Shown here piece by piece: positions 11,047 to 22,400 of a stretch of DNA of 64,000 nucleotides. The position numbers and the translations under genes were made by a program. Origin of the DNA: Lunularia cruciata (lineage: Eukaryota > Streptophyta > Marchantiopsida > Lunulariales > Lunulariaceae); contig OX419757.1 of assembly GCA_948567375.1 (NCBI GenBank), positions 31,806,001 through 31,870,000 on the forward strand, written 5' to 3'. Under the pieces are notes generated by a model, which ran no database searches, was not told the origin of the DNA, and saw only the letters and a list, made by a program, of their open reading frames with translations. Every line of letters starts with the position of its first letter. The first letter of the stretch is position 1.

Positions 11047-13595
11047 CTAAGCCCCAATAGAGTCTGTATGAGAAATCTGCACTACCGCACCTAAGATATC
11101 CGAGCTATGCAAGTCGTACGGTCTACACACAACTGGAGCATCCGAAGAAACATCACCTAAAGTGATTGCTCTCCTATGGATTGCACCAGCCACTGCCCAC
11201 TGTAGAGCAATGGATACACGCTGTCTAAAGTAAACTACAAAGTATGAGAGTGAGAGTGGTACCCCCTGACGCCTAACATGATAAGCTCTCGTGCACTCCC
11301 TGACAAATGTGTCAAATGCCGTGTCCATCGCTCCATATAACTCCAAGGCTAGAGGAACAAAGAGGTGACCTCGCTGCATGCCCCTATACTTGGAGACCTT
11401 GCGACCTGCTGCTGCACTCGCCGCCCATCCAGGGGGATGGGTAATCACTCCCTCCGAAACTGTATCTCGCGTAGGGTCCGTCACCACGACATCATCTCGG
11501 ACTGTCACCTGATCATCTCGGACCAAGTATAAGTCTGCCCTGACACGTGTCGTCTGCAATGCATACGAACGCTCCCTCCAAGCCAAGTATCCACTCTCTC
11601 GTGCCATAGCAAACACTATGTCTCTAATGGCATCATGGGTAGCTATCCTCTGTCCTCCAAAAGGACACCGTGTCATGTGGACCGCCGCTGCATCTAGTGT
11701 AGAACCACACTCACAAGTGAGTAGTGAAGATGCAGATGGGTGGACCAAACCTAGGCGAAACCTCATCATTGTAGAGAAAGTAGCCGGTGCGAGTCGGAAA
11801 GCCCTAATGCATGGTCGAGCTAGGATCCACGAGCCTGCACCCTTGCCGGAGCAAGAGCGTAGACGTGCTCTAGTAGCCTGAGGAATGGACGAGTCAACTA
11901 AGAGAGAATGTAACGTATGCTCACACTGTCGCTCCATCAAGGAAGACTGTAGACCTCTAGTCCAATCTGATGACAGTGAAGCAAATGGTGGAAAACCCTC
12001 TCGTGCTCGTGGAGATAGACTATCTCTCGTCTGCCGCAATAACACCTGGAGAGAAAAGGATCCTCCCTCCACCTCTGTCACATAAGTCTCCAAAACCGGC
12101 CTATCAGCAACCACAAAACGAGAGGCAAGTAGGGGTGCCAAGAGAGCCCAACTACCCAAAAACGCTATAGGTGCCATCTCCTCCATAGAAAGCAAGCCAA
12201 CTCCACCACATGAGATTGGTAGAGCCGTCTGTCTACGTGCCAAATCCCCTGTCACACACTCAAAAGTCCCTGGTCTAATAATATCACCAAAGACTCCCAT
12301 AATCCTCCTATCAAATGCTCTCAGACGTGATAGGAAGGACGGTGACGAGAGAATTGTACTGATGAGGTAGGATGGTCGATGAGCAATACTGGAAGAGAGT
12401 ATACCAAATGCCACCTGCGGATCTCCTAGTAATGGAAGGTCATCCACATGGAGAACATCCTCTGCAAGGGCAGCGTCCAAGAAGCGTGTGAAAAAATCCT
12501 CCGATCCTACTGGCACTCCAAGAACACAAAGTCCCTCTGTGGATGTGATACACCCCTCTGGAAGCTCAAGGTGGGGAGGGATACCTAAAGGGGACCATGC
12601 CCTACACTTTGACACCTTGACTCTCAAGCCTACTAGATGTAGCTCGGTAGTCAAGTAGTCAAAGACCTGCCTAATCTGATCTACAGGACCTACGATGTGT
12701 GTATCATCTGCCAAGGATGGAAATACACAACCTGGCATGGCCAAAGTAGTAGACAGGAGAGCTCTAAAGTGAGCCATGGCAAATAAGGGCCCCCCCAAAG
12801 GATCTCCCTAACGTGTACCAACAGATGACTCCAAGACGGTGACTCCCTCCTGTGAACCACCATGCTGGTAGTAAAGGGAAGTAGGATAGCCATAAAAAGA
12901 CCGCACAAAAGGAATGAGACTCGCCAAGGATCCACCACCCTCACTAAGCTCTCTAAAGATGGATGCATGTGAGACGCTATTAAAAGCGTTCTCAACATCC
13001 ACCTGTAGGACGACCCACTCCGGATGGATATCTAGGAGTGCTCTAATGCCTAGAGATATAGCCTCACATCCCTAGGTGTAGCTTCTCCAAACTGATGTGG
13101 ACTAAGGTGCTGTCGAAAGTGAGAACGATGCTGAAGGACAATGGTACGACTGACCAAACGCAAAAAGATCTCTCCAATAGCAATTGGTCTAATGCCTCCA
13201 GTGTCCTTCTTGATCGCGAGAAGTCGACTAGCACCTAAGACCCGACTAACAGACATAGGAATATCTCCTCTCACTACTGTTGCAGCCACCTGAAACAACT
13301 CGGTAAAACCACTAGAAGGATCATCTGCCTGGAAGCAATCTCTAAGGTGCTCATAAACCATCCCTGACAAGCCTCTTGAGGAAAGGCGAGGGGCAGTGCA
13401 CAATGCTTGTGCAAATAGCGACCTATCAAGACATAAAGGCTGCTCAGGCTGATAATCTAAGACCTCTAGTGGTAGTCCCTCTACTGCTATAGGATGCAAT
13501 GAGCGTAGGGAAGAGGTGGTCTCATCAGTAGGACTCGCTATAGACAAAGGGTGTAGCGCTCGTGCTGCTCTACTAAACTGTCCCGCCTGACCCAA
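11047..13595 (-). pseudogene. Reverse transcriptase / RLE polyprotein, broken
   Basis: Read on the minus strand, 13595-13050 holds the N-terminal fingers (GGIRPIAIGE, then LSPHQFG). A frameshift near 13065-13075 moves the frame to 13002-12808, which carries VDVENAFNSVS with the first catalytic Asp. A nonsense codon at about 12808-12810 then interrupts the GDPLG region. The frame 12798-11047 continues with LADDTHIVG (catalytic Asp pair), the thumb, a Cys/His knuckle (CECG...HMTRC), and a C-terminal endonuclease core with RADL, DDVVVTDP and KVSKYR, matching PD-(D/E)XK-type restriction-like endonucleases. Two lesions and a missing N-terminus show the copy is dead. The large intact 3' frame suggests it is fairly young. 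Confidence 0.88.
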
Positions 13596-13972
13596 TGTCC
13601 TACATCGTCGTAATCGAGTGGAATCTGTGGAATCTGTACTTGTAAACCGATAAAACCAAAAGAGTACGTGAGTTATATTATTTGGATATTTAAGAACGTA
13701 AACATATCGTTATTATTTATAGTACGTACAAAAATTTACAAAATCAGAAATTATTTCATAGGTCTTAAGCTCAAATATAAGTTTTCAACTATTTCAAAAT
13801 TATAATTTGTTAGAGAACTTAAAATAGAATATATTCCAGGTGTAAGAAGAATAGTGTCATTTACAATACAGTCACCAACAAAGTCATTCCATACAATCAA
13901 TTACTTCTTTCTATTATGTAAATGAAGAAAAATCAATATAACTTGTTGAAGCCTCTTTTATTCATGTTATAT

Positions 13973-14105
13973 ACTATAAAGTGAATGAAAATGTTATCTC
14001 TCTTTCATAGTTAAAGACTTCGATAATGATAGTTGTACTATAAAGTGAATGAAGACGTTATCTCTTTTTCACATATAAAAGACTATGAAATTGATAATTA
14101 TAGCT
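13973..14105. repeat. Tandem duplication of about 65 bp
   Basis: The units 13973-14036 and 14037-14105 both start ACTATAAAGTGAATGAA. They continue with GTTATCTCT, TTTCA and AAAGACT in the same order, then GATAAT. The copies are imperfect and noncoding. Confidence 0.75.
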
Positions 14106-15324
14106 CTTAATGGACAAAGACTAGAACATGAATCATTAAGCTATCAAGCTACTAAGAACCAAATGGTTAAAGGTTAAGATGACTCCATATCCAAATACCA
14201 TCTTCTTGGTTCTCCTAAAGTATTAATAAATTTTTTGGAATAAGTCCATCTATATCTAGCTTAGAATCTGAAATGAGATTTTCCTACACTAGTTCAACAA
14301 ATGTATATCATAGGTAATGCAAATGGATCACATACCCAATTCTAACGTTAGACGAATAATACATCTGAGTGAGAATTTATGATATTTATTTAAGCTTATA
14401 AAAGTTGGTTCTGATTAAAAATTTGGTTCTTAATTCCTTACTAGTAGTCCACCTATATAAAATATAGAGTATGCAAGAAAGCCACAACAAAGAGATTTTT
14501 TATTCATTACAAAAATGTTAAAATCTCATTACATATTTATTATTACTCTTAATTCCAAGAAGATAATGATTACAATGATCTAGGTCTATCGAAGAAAGTT
14601 TTAAATTGTTTGAGAAGCATGTATACATTTCTTTAAGCTCATTTATCACACTACGGAATGATTTACATCAGATGGCATTCTAGAAAACAAGAACGTAGAG
14701 TTTTTTATGATACTAATATCTCTTAATAGAACTATTAAAATTTATATTAGCGTACAGTTTGTAACTTTTGTTGGTTTCTCAACAACTACTTCTTTTATAT
14801 TCGTGATGTTTATGTTTCTTAATATCTCATATTGTTGATTTAAATATAATAAAAACTCACTTATTCTTTTATCGATGATATCTTTCACTTAACTCTTGCT
14901 TATTTTACTCAAAGTAATCTTAACTTTATCGAGAACATCCCACTTACTGTCATTTGTACATCAATATCTAGACCGGAAGTTCATTAGATAATGTTATTTT
15001 TTTCCAACCAGATTTACATTTCTTGATCGTCTTCCATTGTTGAGCCACCATATTCATGCTGCTTGAGTTTATACACGACAAGAAGATCTAAATCTAAAGT
15101 TCTTCGTTGTTACTGGATCTACGCTTCCACTATTGGGTGAGAGACTATATTTAAGCATCCAACATTATTAATCGACACAAGTGGAAGACTAAAATCATGC
15201 AAGTTTACTCAATGAGATATTGATTGCAAATTTACCTCCCTAAACTATGGCTGCTCTTGTTTACCCACAATGATATCGAACTAGTTCAACAGTAAGTTCA
15301 TATGTATTGACTTCTCGTAATGGT

Positions 15325-15781
15325 CAGTGGGAAGTTCACACTGCGCAAGGTACAGAGAATGTAACTTGTTGATTATCTCACGGATTGGTTCTTGCTAGTG
15401 GGAAGTCTGACATCGCCACGTTTCTGAAGATGTCAGTACTTTGCCTGGATTCATCTTCTCTGGCTCACAATGTCGATTTAGGCAAGTGAGAAGTCTGGTT
15501 GATCGAACCTACCCAACCCTGCTTGTCACCAAACTCATAGTTTCTGTTTGTCTCACAGTACTGACTCAGTTTCATAATTCTTTACTGATGATATTAGGCC
15601 AGTGAGAAGTCAAAATGGTTCAATATTCCCATCCCTGCTCGCCATCAAATTCATATCTCATGGTGGCCTCACCGTACTAGCAAACTCGTCCCACCTTTGC
15701 CACCAGATTCATTGTTCTCGACTGTCTCAATGTACTGGTTCAGATGCATAATGCTTGACTGACTTAGGCCAGTGAAAAGTC
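15325..15781. repeat. Degenerate repeat cluster with a recurring AGTGRGAAGT motif
   Basis: The motif AGTGGGAAGT / AGTGAGAAGT / AGTGAAAAGT recurs at about 15325, 15396, 15483, 15600 and 15770, usually after TTAGGCC or TTAGGCA. The 80-bp stretches before the fourth and fifth motifs (about 15528-15611 and 15702-15781) are clearly homologous. Both run from a CACCA...TTCAT word through GTCTCA...GTACTG to GGCCAGTGA. Spacing is irregular (71 to 170 bp). No coding frame is present, and function is unknown. Confidence 0.6.
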
Positions 15782-16472
15782 TAGTTTATGCATGATGTCC
15801 ATCGGTGATCGTCTCTCCTTTTTCACCTGTCTGCTCTAGGATTAACATAATTCTTTGGAATCCAACAGATGAAAACACGAACTCTTTCAGTTCCAACAAC
15901 TGACGGAGAATATGATCTCCAAAACAAGATCAGATTTTGCAGCACTGTTTTGAAAGGCTACTGTTTCAAGTAGAACTGGTATCAATTCAAGCACACAAAC
16001 CCATCTTTTGTTCCGAATGTTGATTACTGTTACATGGAATTGGTATCAGTTCGTGGAGAAAGCATACATCTCAATGTTGACCATGTCTATTGGCCAACTA
16101 CTACTAGGTGTTTGCGATTATGAGTTTCGCAAAGTATTGCAAAAGGGACTTGCATGAGTTGCATAAATGTGGGAAACTGACAACAATGGAGGACGAGTAA
16201 AGGTAGCTCATAAATTTTATTGAACAAATAATTTCCAAGACCTTTTCCCTAAGAGGGGTTGGGTAGCATAGCTAGATTCCCACTTCAGGTCTCCTCAACA
16301 AGCGGCAGCCTACTTCTCCATATTCTACAACTTCTGGCCTTGGATATAGCACATGAAAAAATTCCCATACAGGAATGTGAGACGGGACTCATTTGAATCC
16401 CACATGATACATTAACTGAAGTCCTACTGTACAGATGAATTAGACAAAGCAAAAATGACCCGCCTTGGCAGG

Positions 16473-19400
16473 TTACAATGATACATCATCGGAATCACGA
16501 AGGCGTTGGAGAACTTCGTGTTTGACCGCTTTAGCAAGATCTGCCAACTGCAAAATGCTCAGAGACGTATGTCAATTAGGGTCACTTCACCTTGGTTTAT
16601 AGGAGCTCGCTCATTGGGTGGTTGGCTTCTACGACAAGAGACAAAAGAGATAATAGAGGAATATTGCTGTACTTGTACTTTCCCTTTCTACTTCTGCGCT
16701 GAGCAGTGTTAATTCCTATTGTTACTAACCTTCATTATCTAATGAACGTTAGTAATGAAGGGGAGTAACTACTCGGAGAAAACTGGAGAAAGCACTTACC
16801 CCTGGATAATGTTGAATAACAGGGTGATAATGGCTCAAAACTGTATACACCTTCTCCAGTACATCCATCAATGCATCAACTTCGTCTCCCAGTAAGTCGA
16901 CCTGATCCTCCAAATCATTGGAAAAAGGAATTAGTCTCTGAGAATTAAAACGGTTCAACTGGCCGCTGCTTTATGAATACGATGTTCATAATGCTGCTAC
17001 AAGCTCAGCATTTCAGTATCTTAAGGAGAGAATAAATAGCGGTACACTCGCTCACGTTCGGTTAAGGACTACAACAGACCCTGTCCTCACCTCCGTTTCT
17101 GCCTTCCGAAGATTTTGAAGGTTCTGCACGTGGTCTGTTTCAGTTCTTGCGAGCGAGCTGAATTGGTGAAGTAAATGATTGACCAGACTGTTTGCTCTTT
17201 CCAGCCTGTCCGGTGAACATAAAAATAAGATCAAAGATTATTCTTAGTAAGCCTTTGCATGTTACCAGGTGAATCGTGTCGATCTGCTCTCCAAATGAGA
17301 GAGCACCAGAGATAATGCATTCAAGTGAAGTAAGCACTTTTCAAGCATAGTGTCCACATACTCCGGTGTGACTTTCTACAGTCGATGCAGAAGTTTGGAG
17401 AAAATGCATCTGCAAATTTCGCTGAAGTGGACAACCATCAACAACAATAACTTCTTTGTACCTGAAATTGTATTGTTTCATTCTCTGGGCTACTCCCCTC
17501 TCTAGCTGTTGTTCAGATACGATGAAGGCCTGCAATTCACCAGCAAACTCGACTTCCATCTCCTTACTTGCTGACAATATCTCCATTCGTAACGTAGAAA
17601 CTTCTTTCTGCAGCTGGGTGACCTCGTTATCCAGCACTGTGATTTTCCTCCTCTTGTCTTGGGAATCCTTGACTGCTTCACTAAGCTGAAAAGCCTGCAA
17701 TTCCAGTTTATTCCTGGAAACTGTAGCTGACGACTCAATTTCTCGCTCATGCAGGGAGTTCGACTCAACTCTCTCCTTTTCAAGAACAGCAAGATTTTCC
17801 AATAAGCTTTCTTGCCGTGCCAAGCAGTCCCTTTCTCTTTCAAGCGCCTGTGCCAACTTGGCTGATAGTTCGCTGATTTGCTCTCCGCTGCTAGACTTCT
17901 CAGCATTCCGATGGGCCCGGGAATTGGTAATCTTCGCCTCGAGATCTGCTACAACCTTCTCAAATCTAGCACAGTCATCACTTGTCTTGACTCTACTATC
18001 CAAAGCCCTTTCTAGTTCCTCGCATTGTTCCTCCCTTTCACGAAGTGACACCAGAATCGTGGCCTTCTCAAAATCCCACAGAGATCTCGTCTCAGAGCTG
18101 TTCTTCTGATAATCTGCAACAACCTTCTCAAAACTTGTAGAGTCCTCAGTTGTCGTTGCCTCTCTTCGCAGGGTCAGTTTCATCGCCAACTCCTTGATTT
18201 GTTCCTCTCTTTCGCGAAGTGACGCCAGCATGGCAGCCTTTTCGGTATCCCACAGGGATCTCATTTCCTGAACCTTCCTTTCATGATTTGCCACAACCTT
18301 CTCAAGCTTCGCGACTTCCTCACTCGTGTTGGGTTCTAGCCCAACAACCATTTGTTGTCTAGGTTTTGGGGGCACCCTGGACCTCGATACCTCTTTTTGG
18401 GAGCCATCTGATTCATAGTCCTTTTTCCGTTCCCCCTTCACCTTTTCCAACTCCTTGTAAAACTCCCGCTTCAGCCTGTAAATTTCGTCAGTTTTCTCCG
18501 TCAGAAGTTGCTCCTTTTCTCGGCGAAGCTCATCGTTCTCCCGCACTAAAAGATCTAATTTTGGGAGGGGCGCAACACCTTTACTAGGCTCCGTCTTTGG
18601 TTTGCCCAATTTTCCTTTCATGAAAAGACTTGTTGACTCGGTACGGTGAACTCCAGGAGAGAACCTTTTGGGCAAGTCTAACTTCTTGGAATCGTCAAAG
18701 GCCAGTTCCTCGTGCAAGGTTACCAATTCCCTGGCAACCCTATCTCTGTCTCTATTACTAGCTGCTGTATTCACTCCAGCTTCCCACATGACAGTAGTAA
18801 CCATCTCTAGCTCAACTTGAGATTTCCATTTTTGTTCTACCAGTGCTTCCTCCAGCTGCTGCCATCTAAACTTTTCTTCTTGAATCCTCTCCAGCAAAGT
18901 TAGTTTTAACCTCTTCAGTTCCTCGATCTTCTTCAGGGCTTCTTTAACCTGTGATTGCTCTTGTACCAGAGCATCTCTCTGCATGGCGTTTTGGAGAATA
19001 AAATCCGCTTTGAATTTACAAAGCTCCTGTGCTTTGCTGGAAAGAGCTGTCTTCAACTCGGAGTTGTCAGATGCAAAGGTTCTCAACTTCTGACTCAATC
19101 CTTCGACCTCGCAGCGAAGGAAGGTAAGATATTCATTTTTGTCCTTTAGTTCCTGCCGCGCGTGACCTAAGTTCTCCATCAACTTCTGAATAGAACCCTC
19201 TGCCGAACCCATAACCACAAAACTCTCTACTTGGCTCTGGAACATGCTCTCTTCTACTCTCAACTGCAATTCTACAATTTCTTCATCCTTTCTCGACAAC
19301 TTAATATCTAGCTCCCTCCGTAAAGCGTCTAATTGACTCTCTAAAGCAGAAACATCAACTTTATATCTTCTAGATTCTGCGGTTGCTTCTTCTAATCCTG

Positions 19401-22400
19401 CTCTTGCTTCAGACAGGTCCTTCCAAATGCAATTGAGTTCGGTTTGCTTCTTCTCCAAACACTCAGCAAAGGTACTTCTCTCTAATCCTAGTATCTCAAC
19501 CCCTTCTTTGCTCCTGCTAAGTTCATCACGAGCTGAATCGAGCTCGTACTGACAGAGGGCCAACATCTCCCTAGTTTCAGTTAAGCGTTGGCTAAAATCC
19601 CCGGCAACATTCAGGACGTCCTGCAAAGACTTCTCCATGTAAGAACTCAGCAACAGGATTTCAAAGTCGAGCATCCAAGCTTTCTCTTCGAGCTCCTCTG
19701 ATAGCTTTTGACATCTAGCATCGTTCGTTCTTCTATCCTGCTCCAGAACATTAACCCTCTCTAGCTCCTGTCTTACCAACCGAAGTTCACTCTCCGATAC
19801 TTTCAGCTGCTTTGATAGACTCGCTTCATTGGATTTTACTCTCGCCAGATCCTTCTCATAGCTCTGGCAAATATTGTCGCTGTCGACCAACTTCCATTTA
19901 AGCTCGGCGATAGTACCTTCCGCCTTCTTCAGTATGAAATCTTTGTTTGCCAACTTCTCCTTCTCGTTTTCCATACGATCTTCTATAACTTTTACAGCAG
20001 CCTCCGCATCCTCTAATTTCCTTTTCAACGCAGCTTCCGAAGACCGCAAGTTGCTAAGTTCCAAAGACTTTCTTTGCAAGATACCAAACTTCAGAGTAGC
20101 TGTCTCTACATGACTTGTTTCGGTGTCTTCTGCAAACAGGTGTATTTCTCTTTCTATATCCAAGTATCTCCCTTCCAAAATGGTCATAATCAGGTCAACC
20201 TCCCTCTCATGCTTCCAGCTCTGCTCCTGCATATCCACTTGCGCCAGCTGAGCTGCAACCTCAGCTTCAAGCAATTTTGCAGTCAAGGCCGCTAACTCAC
20301 CCTGCGTGTGTCTCCCACTCGAAGACAACTCTTGACAGCGAGTTTCATACTCGTGAATGACAGCTTCTTGTTTGGCAATACGATTCCGTTCATCTTTCAA
20401 CTCCATCCCATAGCTCTTGGACTTCTCAACCATTTCTTGGACTTTACCATTCAGAAGCTCAACCTCACCCTGTAAGAATCTCAACGTTCTGTCTTTCTCC
20501 TCCAAAGTATCGGCGTGGAACTTGATCCTACCCCTTAGCTTGTCAAGAAGTTCTGAAGTATCCTTGCCTGACTGCAGCAACTGGTTCGTCTTCTCTCGCT
20601 GGAGATGCACCTCCTTCCTCAAATCTTGCTCAGCAGCTCCTAGTGATGAGATGGTCTTAACTTGCTCACTGATCAGCTCATCCTTTCCCAGAATTTCTTT
20701 CATCAAATGACGTTTGTTCTGGCTCTCATCCTCCAACTTTCCCCTAAGTTCGCCCGCAACCAATTCTAGAGTTTTGATAGTCTCAAGTTGCTTGCTGAGC
20801 TGCTCCTCATTCCCATTAATGCAATCTATCAACTCTTGCTCCTTCCGATTATGACTGGCTAGCTTCTCCTTAAGCTCCTCCTCAGCAGATTCGAGACGGC
20901 TGATGGTGTGAAGATGTTCGCTGACAAGATTTCTCGTCTCAGCCAGAGTCTTTGCAAATTCAGTCTCCTTCTCACTCCGTGAATGCAACGCTTCCTTCAC
21001 TTGTTGCTGGGCAGTTTCAAGGTTTCTGATATTCATGAGTTGCTGCCTGAGAATATTCTCCTTCTCAGCCAAATTTTCTGTCATTTGTAACGCCTCCTGG
21101 CTGCGGGCAGCCAACTCGTCCTTCTGATGTTGCTTAGCAGCTTCTAGACTTCCGATGACCTGGAGTTGCTGGCTCAGTTCCTTATCTTTTTCAGCCAAAA
21201 TCTCAGCAAGCCGCAGTTCCCTAAGTCTGGCCTCTCTTCTAATCGACTCCTTCTCAGCTCTGAACTGCTCTATCTTCTCCGCCATTCCTGCCAACTCCAT
21301 TTCTTTCGAGGCCTCTGCTTCTCTGGATACTTTGATTTGTCTTTCCAGGACATTAACCCTCTTGGTTTCGGCAGCCAAGTTAACAGAAAGCTCTACCATT
21401 TGCTGTCCCATCTTCAAAACTTCCTTCTCCATATGTGCCACGACCTTCTCACTTTCTTTCACCTTCGCAAGGGAATCCTCTTTTCCGGTCAGCGTCTCCA
21501 TGACCAGTTGCCTCTCTTTTCGTCTGCTCTCGTCGACTAGTTTAACCAGCTCTTCCTCCTTCCTCTTCAGTGCGCTGATTATAAAGTCTTTGTCCCGCTG
21601 CTCTTGCTTTACTTTCAGTAACTGTGTTTCATTGACCTCAACAGTTTCGAAAGCATCCATCTCCACAGCTCGAAGTATCCCCTTCAAGACTGACTCGGCC
21701 ACCATCAGCCTGATTGCCACTTTCCCTTCCATTTCCTCTATGGCATCTGATGTCGCTTGGAGCTCAGCTTCCAGCTGAGTTTGGAGCTGAGTAGACCCCA
21801 TGTAGAAACTCTCGTCAAATACAGGGGATGACCCAACTTCATAACTGCCCTCGCTCTCACTTTGTACTGCTGCCCCATTTTGTTCCCAGCCTCCATATCC
21901 TGAGAGCGTGTCAGATGCTCCCTTGCCATTTCTCAATTCCTCTGCATTCAGAAATTCTTGCTGGGACTTCGGATGATTCTCGTCTACTCCTGGACCTCTC
22001 ACGGAGAAACCCTGAGATAATCCTCCAATAACTCGCCTGCTTGATTCCATCGCAACACAGGACTCCGACAGACTCAGGACATCATTCCGCTTGGCTCCAC
22101 CTCCTGAAGAAATTTAGAGACACCAGGACTTAGACTGCTACCAGTAATAAGCGTCAGATAAATCTGGAAGTTTCTTCCCTCTGACAAGCTCCACAATTCG
22201 AAAAAGAGAAGAATATTTGTTAGAACACACGAGCTGCAGATAATCCAGAGAATTCAGAGACCCACATTTTACATAGAAACGTATCTTATGCACCCAAGAA
22301 AAAACAGCATAGCGAATAATGAACCCCATCTATTCTCAAACTACTCTGTACCCGTGCGGATGGATCAAAGCCAAAAGAACTACTAAGATATAAAGCTATA

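Larger units (their letters stand above)
10963..13636 (-). mobile_element. 5'-truncated non-LTR retroelement with restriction-like endonuclease
   Basis: The element lies on the minus strand between perfect 12-base direct repeats, TACTTGTAAACC at 10951-10962 and 13637-13648, a target-site duplication. It has no poly(A) tail; its 3' end is a unique sequence containing a hairpin. Its single frame encodes a reverse transcriptase followed by a Cys/His knuckle and a restriction-like endonuclease, the layout of R2/R4/Utopia-type elements rather than of APE-type LINEs. The 5' part, including any N-terminal zinc fingers, is missing, as expected from incomplete target-primed reverse transcription. The clade is not resolved. 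Confidence 0.88.
13649..16472. other. Intergenic sequence with two internal repeat clusters
   Basis: From about 13.65 to 15.2 kb the DNA is AT-rich without genes. From 15.2 to 16.4 kb composition returns to the gene-island level and includes a degenerate repeat cluster. The low end of the neighbouring gene's 3' UTR presumably reaches into 16.2-16.47 kb. No coding sequence is supported. Confidence 0.55.

Noticed and set aside
21155-21778. 207-codon plus-strand ORF, Ser-rich
   Set aside because: It is the antisense shadow of the WAP coiled-coil exon; Glu/Lys/Leu codons read backwards give Ser/Phe/Leu.
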